Origin: Prochilodus magdalenae
Taxonomy: Eukaryota > Chordata > Actinopteri > Characiformes > Prochilodontidae
Assembly (NCBI GenBank): GCA_024036415.1
Contig: JAMWET010006944.1
Location: 42,707 to 106,706 of the forward strand
Reading direction: 5' to 3'
DNA length: 64,000 bases
Part shown: positions 24,687-37,638 of the stretch, piece after piece
Layout of the letters: every line of letters starts with the position of its first letter
How positions within the stretch are numbered: the first letter of the stretch is position 1
Program-made: the position numbers and the translations under genes
The notes under the pieces: generated by a model
Told to the model about the DNA's origin: nothing
The model's input: the letters and a program-made list of their open reading frames with translations, nothing else
Databases searched by the model: none

Positions 24687-25220
24687 TTCTTGAACACGGC
24701 GTGCCTGAGGAACACTACTCGGAATGTCTCCTCAAAGCCCCACTGCCTTTTTGGGAAAAAGCTCCACAAAGGAAAAGTTTGTTTTGTCCACCAATTGAGT
24801 TGAACCTATTGGTGTTTTCGAGTACTGTAGTGTTTTAGGGTGTGGGTTTAGGCGTCTACGGAGGGAGGAACTGGTAGACGGCTGGTTAGTGACTTCAGTA
24901 ATCTAGTCTGATCTATCTAAGCTTAAAGAGTCAGACACTTAAAGTCAGGACTTGTTAGCAAGTGCAAAAAATTAGCACACAGCACAAATATTTATGACTT
25001 TGGAGGAGGAGTTAGTATGAATATGAACCAAAACTCTAATGAAACGTAGAAAAACAAACTGCAGTGGAAGTGTAGAGGCTTGTTTCCTTTTTTTTTTTTT
25101 TCTTTTACTTCTTATTTTAATCCTTTAATACGTCGATCAAAAATTCAGTTATTGATCTTAGACTTTAGTCTTTAGTAACTTTAGTATAAAACTAGTATTA
25201 AAGTCAAGTCCTGTACAGCC
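24687..25220 (+). other. tmem65: Probable tmem65 3'UTR
   Basis: No coding signal. A T-run (25,090-25,110) and an ATTAAA hexamer at 25,197-25,202 are present. The ATTAAA sits just before a transposon relic and is a candidate poly(A) signal; no AATAAA was seen in this stretch. The true end is unknown. Confidence 0.4.
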
Positions 25221-25228
25221 ACTATACG

Positions 25229-25850
25229 GTCGAGTCACATTATTATGACCATAGGAGCTTATATCCAGAGTAACCGCCATGTGCTGAAGGGACAGCAGCT
25301 AGACGGGCTGGGAGTGACTCTCAGTAAGGTCCTGGTAGGTTGCCACAGATATCTGGAGCCGTGCTGACTGCAGTGCATCCCGCATCTGTGGGGGAGGATC
25401 CATAGAGTGACCAAGATGATCGAGGTGGTCCCACAGATGCTCAATTGGGTGCAAGTCTGGGGATTTGGGGGCTGGAGTAGTATCTGGAAGTCTTGGTCAT
25501 GGTCTTCCAGCCAGTGTTGGACATTTCTAGCCGTATGGCATCGTCTTGCTGGAGAATCAGAGTCAAAGTGGACTTTGTCATTCAGACTTCACAACAGGAG
25601 TGCGAAGCTGAACGAGATTGCGTTTCTCCAAACTCCGATGTGCACATGTCAACATAGTGCAGACATACCCATACCCAAGAATCCCATCCGCCCCAGCATA
25701 GACAGTCAGCATGGATGGGTGATGTGCAAGTTGAGAGTGCCTTCCACATGGATGAGTGAGCCCAGAGAATGCCAACCCGTGACTTCCTTCATGAGCTACA
25801 CGCAGCCGCCACCGAAAATGTAGGAAGTGGTCATAATAATGTGACTCGAC
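25229..25850 (-). mobile_element. Tc1-like element relic with about 23-bp inverted ends
   Basis: The left end (25,229-25,251) and right end (25,828-25,850) are perfect inverted repeats containing CGAGTCACATTATTATGACC. On the - strand one frame reads PKSPDLHPIEHLWDHLD, the Tc1/mariner block with the catalytic Glu, then MDPPPQMRDALQ and more of the C-terminal domain before a stop. At about 620 bp it lacks the N-terminal half of a transposase, so it is an internally deleted, dead copy. Confidence 0.75.
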
Positions 25851-25879
25851 TGTGTGTTTGACATGTTTACAGAGCCAAC

Positions 25880-26095
25880 AAACAAACCGGCTGGTACCCT
25901 ATCAGTGGATGAGGCGAGACAGCAACCGGAAGGTCTAGGTTCAAATCCCAGGATTCCCTGGGTAGTTTAGCCCAGCTGCCCCAGGCGGTGCCGCTCTGCT
26001 GTCGACCCTGCTTCTCCCGGATGGGACGCTGTTAGTCAGACAGATTTCCTTCGTGGGATCATCAAAGGACAGCAACGATAACAAGCAAATATATA
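25880..26095 (+). repeat. Possible tRNA-derived SINE
   Basis: A box A-like stretch (tatcagtggatgagg) lies about 35 nt before a box B-like GGTTCAAATCC, followed by 'ctgctgtcgaccctgcttctcc' and 'ttccttcgtgggatcatcaa'. This order fits a decayed tRNA-headed SINE. The boxes are imperfect. Confidence 0.4.
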
Positions 26096-26530
26096 TGCAA
26101 GAATATGCAGCCATGCCTGGAGCACCCATCGCAATATTAGATGATATGCATATTTCAAGCTGCGTGGGCTCAGTGCTGTGTAGAAGTCAGTGTTTGTCAT
26201 GTAGGGCAGTGGAATGGGAGGCTGAGGTGCATCCGTGAGTGGAGTTTGGCTAGTGTAGGAGGTGGGATGTGAGTGAGGGTCAGGTGGTTTTGTTTGTGCG
26301 GAGCACAAGTGCAGCTGTAGCGTTTGCGATTGTAGTCTATGCTGTAGCTTCTTCTGAAATACAGGACTGGAATACGGCTTAATTCAGATCACGTCAACAC
26401 CGTTACTGCCAGAACTAAGGAAACTAGGAGACGGTAACTGTGTTAATGCAGTTCTGTTCACGTTTCTGTGGTGTTAATGTTCAGTGCGGTATGTGAACTT
26501 CTAAACGCTAAAGCCACATAGGAATATGCA

Positions 26531-27390
26531 CCACGTGTCCAAAAGTATGTAGACGCCTGTTTCTCCAGTGCTTTCTTTGAAGTGAAGGCTATTAGTAGGG
26601 AGTTTGTTAAAGCAATAATAGCCTCTGCTCTCCTCCGGGGAGGCCCTATGCAATATAAAGGAACATTGTTGTGAGGGTTTGGTTGCATTCTGCCACAAGA
26701 GTTTAATTATGGGTCACTCCAACTCGTCCTAAAGCACTGAGTGAAGCTCCATCCCTCCGGAGCATCACTGTCCAATGCTTGGTGGAGCTGACGCTTAGCA
26801 CTGGGCATGGTGACCTCCAGAGCGTCCCATACGTCATATCATGCAAGCTGCCAGCAATGAGGCTGAAGTAGCTGAATTCATTTATTGGGAGTGCTGTTAC
26901 AAGCCCAGGAACTGATGGCACACGGAGTCAGTCCACCAAGCTGTCTAGGGCTTAATTAGGATATCCTGACCCTGGCTGTAACTAAGACACACTGCCCCTA
27001 CGTGTTGCGATTTGTCGTGAGACATGAACCTACGCAAAGGTGTGTGCCTAAAACTGGTTGGGCACATTGAGAGACCAACTCACATGATGTCAGAGTCTTC
27101 AGATCACCCGGGAAAGGGTGGGGAGGGGGCAGCTCATTCCATGAGCCCGTGGTCGGCCAGCTCATGCTGCGTTCAGGTTTTATATGTTGATGGGAGGATG
27201 TCCACAGAAAAGAGAGAGAGCTCGAGACACAAGGAGAGAGCAAACCTCTCTCTGGAAGGGTCCGATGTGCAACCGTTTTCCACAAGGCCCCAGTGATTGG
27301 TGCCCCCATGGGGTCCAACGTGAAAATCAGTGTCTGCCCCTAGCCAATAACGTTCCCTAACAGAGGCTGTCTGGATACTTTTGGACATGA
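26531..27390. mobile_element. MITE with TGTCCAAAAGTAT ends
   Basis: The left end 'cacgtgtccaaaagtatgta' and right end 'ggatacttttggacatga' are diverged inverted repeats, of a type common in fish genomes. The 860-bp interior has no transposase. The open frames at 26,703-27,318 are not recognisable. Confidence 0.6.
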
Positions 27391-29100
27391 GTTTTCAGGA
27401 TACGGATTAGCCTTAGTCGTTTAAGTCTATTTAAACTCTATTTAAAGTTCTAGTTTAAGCCTGGAAATCCGCTAGCCTTTAAAGACATCATCTCAAGTTC
27501 TCGTTTTTATCTGTGCATGCTTGACATCAGCAGGACTATGCATATCCACATTGGTGTATCCATGTAGTAGTGCTTCCAGAAAAGTGCAGCCCTTCCCAGC
27601 ACAGATTGGGCCTAATCTTTGGCTGAAGTCCACTGCCAGTGAACGGCAGTACCCTGCCTGGGCACCTACATTAGAAAAGGATTAGGCTTTATCTGTGTGG
27701 AAAGCCAGAGAACCCATCCGAATAGCTCATCATGCACTGAGATATTATCCTAGCCCTCTTCGATCGTGTGGATGATGCCTGTAAGTGGGCTCTTTGTTCT
27801 CCGTTTGATGTTCGTTTGTCTGGTTTGAAGGATTTTACCTACTATTAATCCGGTTCTAGGGGACGTTGTTCTTGATCCCGCCGCTGAAGTTCTTTTAGTG
27901 TTATCCATTTTTAGTCATGCTGCATCTGATTGTATTCAATGGACACCTCAAGCCCTTTAGTCCAGGAACCGATGAACAGATGGCCACACTGTGGCTATTA
28001 ATAAACGAGTGCATTGGGGTTTTATGATCATGATTTACCAGACTGTGGTTAAATAAACGAACTGACCGAGAAAACAGACTGTGAGGTTCTGCATTCCTCC
28101 CCTTTTTCATCTTTGTCTTTGGTGAACTGGTTTCTGTAGGACAGTCTTGAGCAAAGCCACCCAAGTTGGCCTGTGAAGAGGTGGTTCCACACAACACTGC
28201 AGCAGTGGTCATCATTCGGCCAATTGCTTTTGGCCATTTCTTTCTGTGAGCCAATCAGAAACAAGATAACATCTGCAGAGTCTTCCTGAGGATTTGAAGC
28301 AGGTTATGGTTTACAGACGGGGTGGAGGCCCCTTTTCCTTGCAGTGAACATATACCCTATATATTCACCTCCTTACCTTCCATCTCCAGCGATGAAGTCA
28401 CTGACCTCCACCCCATCTCCTCCCTCTTCCTCAATCCTACCACAGATATCAACTTCTAGCTTGTGGGAGAGTCCCCTGCCCTCCACAATCAGTCTTCCCG
28501 TACACTACCAATACATGTCGAAGGCACGCCTCTATTCAATTCTATGGTGTAGCAAAGACCTCGTTTCTGATATGTCCCTCATGGTTCCCAACTGCTTCAC
28601 TAGAGAAATGTATGAAATGCTGGACAGGGGAATGGGCAGGGGAGCAAGTGGGGCTGGAGCGGGTCTGTAAACCAAAACGTTTGGTTCCTTTACCTCTGAA
28701 GTGCAGCAGTCGGCTTTCCAGGGGTGAACCATGGTGTGGGTGAGTTGCTCTGTAAGGCCTGAGCAGTCGTCTAAAAGCCGGAGGTGTTGGGTAGGATTTG
28801 GTGGGAGTTTTTCGAAACGTTATACATCTTTGTTACATCACACGCCCAGGCTTGAAGACCCCGGTTACACCTGGTCACTTCATACGACTTACCAACCAAC
28901 TACCAACATTTGTATACGTTCAGCTGTCTGTAGTTTGTTTGCACAGCAGAGTCTGAGAACCATGTGTCCTCCATGATTATCTTCCTTGCAGAGATGGACT
29001 ACGTTTCCACTGATGTAATGCATGGGGAGAAGTTTATATTGTACTAGGAGGAGGTTTGGTTGTCAAATGTGTCTTTGGTTGTCACATGGATGTGTTTACA
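27391..29100. other. Intergenic sequence, no gene recognised
   Basis: Several open frames of 70-117 codons (for example 27,901-28,254 on the - strand and 28,344-28,670 on the + strand) show no domain, splice context or conserved motif I can identify. Confidence 0.35.
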
Positions 29101-29104
29101 CTGT

Positions 29105-29332
29105 TGTGGGGCAGTCGTGGGCAGGAGGTTAGGGGACTACCCTTATGACCTGATCGATTCGAGCCGACATCAATGACTGTAGTGTTCTTGAGCAAGGCAC
29201 CCAACCCACAACTGCTCCCAGGGCACTGTAGATCGGGCTACCCACTGCTCTGTGTATGTGGGTGTTCACAGAATGCTCTTATTCAGATACTCAAGAAGCA
29301 TGAAGTGACCAGGTGCCAACCGGGTCAAATCC
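29105..29332 (+). repeat. tRNA-derived SINE
   Basis: The head 'ggggcagtcgtgggcaggaggttagg' supplies a box A and 'gatcgattcgagcc' a box B at the expected spacing. The body 'cttgagcaaggcacccaac' and 'aactgctcccagggc' is typical of a SINE abundant in ostariophysan fishes. Confidence 0.65.
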
Positions 29333-29365
29333 AAAATCAACATTAAACTGAGGAAGGTAAGCTCA

Positions 29366-29905
29366 CCAAACAAAAATTAGTCACCTTGTGTGTTTAAGGT
29401 GCTAGTAACTTCAAGCTCCTGCAGATGGCACTGCATGAGGATGATGGGGCTATATATACCTGTGGGGTGTGAGTGACGGGATCCATAGATTGGGAAGAGG
29501 TGCTACAGTGCAGGGAATGTCTCGGTCCTTGTGTGGTAAACGGCTCCAGAGCAGATGTTAATGATTGGCTAAAAGGAGGGACTGCATTTGGACGTGGTAA
29601 CGACCAAAGTGTGAAGGAAGTAGCTGAATCTGCAGGTGTATGGAAGCGTACGGTCATACGGGTCTACCAGCAGTGGCTAAAATCCCAGTCTACAGGGAAT
29701 TCTCCTCTGAGCTTTGCCAGGGAAGGCATCCACCAAACTTGAACCAACTGAGCAACTCTTTGATGGAAGAGTGTCTGAACGTTGATGTCACCTACATCCA
29801 GGACCTTGTCCAGTCCATGCCTAATCCACTCACAGGTGCTTGTGGAGGTGTTACACTCTATTAGGTACATAACTAGTTTTTTTTTTTTTTTTTGGTCCAG
29901 TGAGG
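29366..29905 (+). mobile_element. Tc1-family deletion derivative, best copy
   Basis: It carries the HTH frame SVKEVAESAGVWKRTVIRVY fused by internal deletion to a Tc1 C-terminus (VTYIQDLVQSMP then CGGVTLY). Degenerate inverted ends are seen at about 29,370 (caccaaacaaaaattagt) and 29,870-29,905 (actagttttt...tggtccagtgag). The catalytic centre is missing. Related relics lie at 1,590, 16,985 and, reversed, 63,150. Confidence 0.65.
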
Positions 29906-31075
29906 TTATGACAACAACAGTCGATAATTTACTCACATCCTCGAAATACACATACTTCACCAATTTTTACAGAGGTGTCTTTAAATACTCTTTCCATCCT
30001 CAGATTCATCCATTTGGGAAAGTGTTGCGAAGCACAACCCCCACATTTCATGGCATGCAATTCCATAGTTCCACCAGAGAGGTCACCAAATCCCTAAATC
30101 TGACATAGTGCAGCTTTAAGCTCTTTCAGGAATTTTGCATATTCACACTTTTCTTTCAACCTCGAAAACACAAAAAAAACAGCAAAAGTACCAAGGCGTT
30201 TTACATTAGCATATATCTATTTATTAATTTGTCCAATTATTTAAACTTCTGGAATAATGTAAACTCATATTCACAAAAGGAAAGAAATTGCTGATCATTT
30301 ATCAATCATCATATCATCAATAAAATGAAAGCAATGATAATAATTACAATAATAATCATATTCGAATATAATAATTGTCTTCTTAACAATATTAACATTC
30401 ACAACATGTCTCCATACGCTGAGGTGTCCCACATGTTAAACACTGAGTCTTTCTCCTCGATGTGTAAGCGTTTCTGCGGTTCTGTATAAATATGTACATT
30501 CCTACGCTCCTAAAGCCCGTAAGAAGGACAGGGTGTGTATGGCTTGTCCATGGCTATGGCTAAGTTTAAGGGTAGGATTCCCACGCTGGGGACGTTTCGT
30601 TCTTTAAGATTAGATACAAACTCTCATGACTTCAAAGAATAAATATAGCGCTACACAATGGGAGAAAACGCTTCACTACCACTATCTTTCTTAGGAGGAA
30701 CTTTTATACACAAAAAGGTGGCTATAGAGTATCAGAAGGTTCTGCTTCTCTTTACTGAGAAGAGTTCGGCCGAGTCTCAAATCGGTCCCTAGTGCCTTAT
30801 GTAGTGAGGGAGCATTATGGGAACGTGTGCTTTCCAGAAAACTTGTGATATCAGGGAATTATATAAGCTCAACTTTCAGTGCAGCAGGAAGCTACCTGCT
30901 AACTAACTAGCAGGCTACGGGGCGACGAGGTATCCTATATTAGGCCATTTATGGACATTGAAATTTGATAATGGACTTATTAAATAAACCACGGCAGCTG
31001 TCCTTTACATCGTGCTTCAAAATGACTTTACATTGATATGGGTTTACCAATAACTTAATATAGGAATTTTATATA
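29906..31075. other. Intergenic AT-rich sequence
   Basis: Mostly A/T-rich with no exon, RNA gene or element I recognise. Confidence 0.4.
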
Positions 31076-32258
31076 CGCTCACTGGCCACTTTATTTGGTA
31101 CACCTGCTCAGACATTGAGCACACATACGAGCAGCACAATGGGCTGGATGGGTCCAAAACCAAAGTCCTGGGCCCTCAGTGGGACATCATGTCCAAGTGT
31201 GTGTCCGAGCAGGGCCATCCACCGTCTGTTATGCAGGACAACGAAGTACATGAGCTTGACTGACCCCTTCTGTAGCCTTTGCCTACTATACTTTGGAATG
31301 GAGAACAGGTGAAGAAGGAAGTGTTTTCCCAACTCTCAGTGATGGAAGGACCTATGAAGCAGATCTTTGCTCAGCTTGGGCAATATTAAAGCTGGTGTCA
31401 TATTTAGGAGAATGACTCGGAGGGGGGGATCCTTACCGTGGCAAATTGGGTTTATTGGTGTTTAGATACCGTATTTAGGTGAGTGGATTTCCGTGTTCGA
31501 GGAGTCGCTAAAGCAGCGACCCCAAACAACAGCAGTGAGTGGCAGTTCGGTTGGCAAGAGGTGTCACAGGGGAATGGCTAGACTTGTTCCAGGAAGGCTA
31601 CAGTCATTCGGATAACCAGCACCGCATCTCTTAATGCATCTCAAGCTTTGAGAAGCGACAGCAGAAGACCATGTCGGGTTCCACTCCTGTCAGCCAGGAA
31701 CAGGGATCTGTTCTTTATTCTCCAGGTCAGAATCTCGGATTTCCACTGCAGCATGCTGATGGAAGATGGCTCTATTTTGGTGTTAACAGTGTAAATCCAT
31801 GGGCCCAAAGTGCGTTGTGTTGACAGGTGGAACTGGTGGTGGTAGTGGTGGTGTGGTGTGGGGTGGGGAATGTTTCTTTGGCACACGTTGGGCCTCCTAA
31901 TACCAATCGGGCATCGTTTGAATGCCGCAGCCTATCTGAGTATTGTTCACGTCCACATGGATCCCACAAGTTTCCCCATCCTCTTTCGGATGGGTGATAC
32001 GGCACCTCACCCAAACTGATTCCATCAACATGAGTGTACTTCACTGGCCTCCTCACTCAGATCCACATCAAAAAAAGACACCTATGGGGTTTGGTAGACG
32101 TTGGCAGCCATGTCAACATGGATCCCAGTGTTATATGAAATATTTCCCAGACCTTGTTGGGTCCATGCCATGAAGGATTCCAAATGTTCTGAGAGTGAAG
32201 AGGGGGTGGTACCCAGTTTTACCCAGCACTGATGTTCCTAATAAAGTGGCCAGTGAGT
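31076..32258 (+). mobile_element. Mariner/Tc1-like element relic flanked by CACTGGCCACTTTAT ends
   Basis: The left terminus 'ctcactggccactttatttg' with 'gtacacc' (31,079-31,106) and the right terminus 'taataaagtggccagtgagt' (about 32,237-32,256) are inverted repeats, the same family as the MITEs at 3,905 and 5,264. Inside, a + strand frame at about 31,890 reads LGLLIPIGHRLNAAAYLSIV, which I recognise from a common fish mariner/Tc1 transposase. The reading frame is otherwise broken. Confidence 0.6.
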
Positions 32259-35200
32259 AGTCACAGCCGCCATCGTGTATAGATGACTAAATGGGAAACA
32301 CAGGATTGGCGAGGACGTTTGTTGGCCTAGCTTTTTTGGTGCATCGTTAAGAGGGAACCGGAATCAGTTCTCTAGGCTACTACATATGGAACATGGGCTT
32401 GATTTGAGACGCAGCCTTCGCTTAATTATTGGTTCATTCGTGTAGCTCTTCGCTCTCATTCAAAGTGGCTGCAGCTCGAGAGCGACCAGCTCCTTATGGT
32501 GACCAACGAGCGAGCAAGCGAGCCAACCATGCGACCCAGAACCATAACGTTTAGGCACGGGGAACGATTCGTATAGATATATATATTTTTTCTTCTTTTT
32601 TTCTTTTTCCATAAATAGTATCTGAAGTGCAGACAAAATAAATATCAATACTTTCAACCACGACAAAATAAAGAATAAAAAAAAAAAATCAAATTAAAGC
32701 AGAAAAAAAAGCAACTGACTTGAAACCTACCAGCAAAAACCAACTAATGGTGTATATGTGTAATCATCTACCGAACATCGAGGAAGAATCATAAAAACAA
32801 TAGGACTTGGTAAAATGAATAAAACTGTATAAATCAACAAGGTCTCTGATCCAAAGTCCTCAGGCTCTATTTACATTAAAATCCCGACAGAGGCTCGCGG
32901 CTAAAGATCGGCTACCCATCTCTGGGGCGGGGTAGGGGCAAAAAATAAAAACAGAAATTCCCAATCTAAGGATAGGAGCGAACGGAAAGGGTCTGGATGT
33001 GCGGCATGTGTCCGCCCCGATAGAAAGAAGGTAACAGTAGGACCGAATGAGGTATGGTACTGCTAGGTTAATGCTGCTACTGTTCTCTTCTTCGATCTCG
33101 TACGTGAAGGCGTGCATTGTATCTCCACGCTCAGGAGAGGGTTATAGTACACTGCCACGATACAGTACATTGGTAATGGTACATTTTGTGCTTAAATAAA
33201 GTCTAACATTGAGTAGATGGGCTATAGTCCAAGACTTAGAAATACTAGAGCTAGAGCTATAAATACTAGTGCGTCTATAGGTTCATCTCTCCCATTGCTG
33301 TTTCCTCTCGAAGCGAGTCCCTGCCGTTAGCTGATCTTGGTGTTCCCCATCGGATCGTAGTCCTGTTCCCTGGCTCTCTCTTTCTTTCTCTTATACTCTA
33401 TCTCTTTCACGCACACGCACACGTACACACACACGGACACATGCATGCACACGCTCACGGAAGGAAAGAAAAAACGAAAACGATTCCATTCGTAATGTCG
33501 TATTGATGCACAGAATCACCTAGAGCACATCCCATCGAATTTAGAGCGGACGAATGCCAAGAGCTACGAACGCACTCACTGAAGCGAACCGAGTAGGCCG
33601 TCTTTTTCCACGAACGCATCCCCTTTGCCGATGCACACGTACTCACTCACGCAATCACTCGCACGCTGTGTTTCCCGGCTCTTCTGCTTGGTTTCGGGGG
33701 GTGTCCCGTCGATGAGATGAGGGGAGGCGGATCCTTTTTAAAAGTCCTCAGAAAAAAGCAGCAAGTCCGACCAAAAACATCGAAGATCCCTCGCTCCTTC
33801 ACAGGTAAACAAACTCCAGAGCGGTGAAAAAGACCGTGAGTGTCCCGTGTGCTCCTGTTAGTAAAGTTTGTGTTGTTGTTTGTTGTTGTTGTTGTTTTTT
33901 TTTTTTTCTTTCCCCTGTTTTGTATAGAGCTCTTTAGGCACAGAGAAGAGGCTCCGCCCACCTGGCGGCAAAGGGAGGGGCTTCTGAGCAGTATGGCAAC
34001 ATCTGATTGGCTCAGAAAAGACCACACCTCCTTAAAAAGTTTGAAAAGGCTTGATTTATATATATATATATACGAAAAAGGAAAAAAAATGAACCAATAA
34101 ACGAAAAAAGAAGAAGTGTTATTGAGTCATTATTAGGAAGAGGAGGCTCATGGGTTACGTGGTCAGTAATCGAGACCAGAACCGCGCACACAGACAGACA
34201 GGAGGCCGACACAGCCTCTGTACGACCATCATGCTGAGATGGACGACGGGTACTCCTGCTGAGAGAGAGAGAGAGAGATCGAGAGCGTCTGAGATGAACG
34301 ATAGGAGAGGATAGAGAAGGGTGAACGGATGATGAGTCCCTCTCTCTCCCTCCCTCTCTCTGTAGAATCCGTTCTAATGTGCTGCGAAGGCCGGAGTCGG
34401 TCTTGTTACAAGAACAGCGGCTGTAAAACTGCACCCGGTGACTAATCGTAATCCACTACTTACAAAAAGAGCTGATTGTCATTGTTTTGGCTCAATATTC
34501 GAGAGGGAGAGAAAAAGAGAGGGAGAGAAAGGAAGAGGGAGACCCAGGAAGGACGGATGGCATAGGTTTGTTTATGTGTGTGCTTGTTTTTGTTGGTGGG
34601 GGGGGGGTTTGGGAGAATGAGGGGGAAGGTGGGTGGGTGGGTGGGTGATGCACCAGAGCAATGCTTTGCTCAGGCTCTTCCTCTCTCTCCTCTCTCAGCC
34701 AATCGGATACAAGAGAGGTTCCTGGACTGACGCTGGACGTGTCCTTTTCATGCTGCTGTGGTCAATCATGTTCCGGTGTGACCACCGTAGATTGGCTGGG
34801 GGGAGAGACAGAGAGACAGAGAGAGTGCAGGAGGCAGCAGGTGACTTGGTGTCCAATCACAGTCCACTTAGCCGTCGACTGACAAGCTGTCTGACAACAT
34901 CCCCTACATGATCCATTACCCTGGGTGAACACCTGAAATGGCTTTGGCTGTTTTCCACTGCACAGCGGAACCAGCGGAACCAGAAAACTCGGGAATTCTG
35001 TTTTTTCCCGTCGGCCTTCTTTCGGTCTATAGCTACACGTGAATGGTTTAGTGCCAACAGGTCTCCTCTTGGTCTATGGAGCTGAAACCAACCACTATGT
35101 ATCAAGTTCTTAGATAAAGACACCAGGCACTGGTACATCAACAACATGTGCTCCAGAATGTATCTAGAACGGTAGAGATTGTTCCAGAAAGCCAGGCCTC

Positions 35201-37638
35201 TTGTGGGGGCTAACGTTCTGCAATAGATTTGGGTTTTTCAGTTTAAGCTTGAACGTGAAGTTCAAGGCGGCCGCCATGTTGGTGACACGGTCTAACAGGT
35301 TTGCCCTGTCCTCCACAGCTTGTGGCGAAACAGTTGTTATCGGATTTGTATATGGGTTCCGCATGTTTGAGACCCTTTGAGACCCCTTGGACATTTGATA
35401 TGGTACATTATTAAACGTGCTGTATAGCCTATTGTGTTTTTTTTAGCCTGGTAGACTTATACCAGTGAGAACCTTTGGCCTCCAGACTCCTAACCTGTGT
35501 AAAATGAACCAGTTGTAAGCCACTCTGGATAAGATCTATCCAGGGAGAGAACATTCCAGTGACTTATGGTAGCTACAGCCCTCTCTTGGGATTATGATAG
35601 CCTTTAGAATTTATCCTAGTCTACACACCTACCTTCTAGCCACCTTGCAACACACAATGCCAAGGTCTGGGCCAGGCCTCACAGTAGGCCAAGGATCAGC
35701 AGTTGCTACTGATAGCGTGCATGACTGTAATGTTAGTCAGGGAGAACATGGGAAATTGAACCCAGTCATATTATCTGGCAGTAGGGTGAGGAAATGTGGC
35801 TTACTAAAATTACCTAAAGATTAAATAATCTTAAAATGAGTTTACAACAATCTCAAAATGGGAATTTTAGGCTATATCAACTACATATCACAAAGCTTTA
35901 CTTGCCAGTATATCTTTTTTCCAGTGCAGAGCCGCCAGACCATTACCTGACTGGCTAAACCAGCTACACAGTGGATGTGAAAGTTAATATCTATTGCTAG
36001 TTACAGTGTTATTCTCCTCATGCTCTTTCATAAGGCTTTATTAAATATAAAAAGGTGAAGAAAAGCCATGCATTCATTTAGCCCCTGCTAACATTAAGCT
36101 AATCAAGCACTTTGGTAACTATCTAGGAAGCTAACGTACAGCACGCTAGCTTAACTAGCATCTACATGGTTTCACAAGCTAGCTAAACTAAAGTATATAG
36201 GAAATTAGATACCACTTTTCAACAACATGCTCTCGGGATCTCATAAAGTTCATGTAGCTCTAACTGGACTATGGGCTATTGGCTCCTGTGAAACTGTGTA
36301 AACATTAAATCAGGATTTGAAACTTGTGTTGGCTCATTTGCATGTTTTTGCTGAAAGCCTGTAAAGAGAAGTGCGCAATGCAAGTCATGGAAATTGCCGG
36401 GCTGTTTTCCCTCATCGCATCTATGCACTCCGTTTTTTTAGGTTGACGTGTCAAATGCTAATTGGTGAAGACTTTACTAAGGTGATGCTAGCATCATGTA
36501 GCTAATACCAGCCTTAGGAGAGCGTACTTGCTAATATCGTCAGAAGCAGTGTAGAAATGTTAGCTTTCTTTATTCTACACAGGATTCTGTACAGTTGTAA
36601 CCGTTGCTGTGAGCTCAGACATCTGGTAAGATTACTATTAAGCATAATAGCTGATTAGCCAAATTACACGCTGTAGATTTTGTAGGCCTATTTGTAGCAG
36701 CTGGCTCTCTAGTAGGTGGAAAATGAACGAGTGCGAAAAGTTCTGGTGGTTCCCGTTTGGGTCAGTGCATGTGCAGTGGAAAAGCGCTCATTGTGATTAG
36801 CTAGACACTGCAGTAGCAAAATGGTATGGGAGTGGAATGAGCGATACACACACACACACACACACACTTCATAATTAAAATACAATGGACAACATGACCT
36901 GTTCCTGATAATCCAATAAAACCTCTCCTCTGAAATCAATGGGAACATCCGATTGCCAGTCAGAGATGAAGAAATTAACTTAGCTGTTCATTCAGTAGTA
37001 AACAAAACTGAGTTTCTAAAAACTCTCAAAACAAGTAGTCTCTTCCGGCACGTGCAGCGAAAACCAAGCTGTTCTTCTAAAACGTAGAAGCTCCTAACTA
37101 CAGTGCCAGGGGACTAGGTGCTATAGCTGGTCACCACTAGACCAGTGGAACCAAAAAGTACCTGAACCTTCCTGTAACGGCCCTCTATCTGGAGGTCTGC
37201 TTTGCTGGCTAGCTTTCTTGAGAGACTTGAATAAAGCTCCTTTAATGGATAGCTCCTTTCATAGCCTGCTAGCTCCCGTTCAGCGTTGGGCATGTTAGGA
37301 AGTTTGGAGGGACTATTTCTTGACTGAACAGATAAAAGAGGAAATGGACAGATGGCTGTTGAGCTGAGCCTGCAGGTAAGCCATGAAGCATATTGTCGCT
37401 GTCACAAGAAAACTTTACCACTACTACTTTTACATTATCGGAATATATCATCGTAACTAGTCATATAAATAGATGTAGAGTTCAGTACGAAGGTTTTCCT
37501 CTCCCTACGATGTTACCATTTTGGAGAAAGAAGGTTTTCCTACAATGGCGACAATATGCTGAGCTGCATGGATCCGTAATATCCGTGTTATGAATAAAGT
37601 GTGTTTATGTGTTTTCATGTTTATTGCCAGTCACTAGA
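32259..37638. other. Intergenic region and possible syngap1 3'UTR
   Basis: Contains simple tracts: A- and T-rich runs near 32,580-32,710, (TA)n at 34,057-34,072, (GA)n at 34,261-34,278 and 34,500-34,530, and (CA)n at 36,846-36,868. The - strand between 34,440 and 33,300 is T/G-rich like a 3'UTR. No complete gene is recognised; frames such as 33,647-34,027 lack domains. Confidence 0.35.

Noticed and set aside
33647..34434. 126- and 140-codon - strand frames as a gene
   Set aside because: Low-complexity residues (KKKKTTTTTNNN, SLSLSLS) and no domain, start context or splice support; more like UTR or intergenic DNA.
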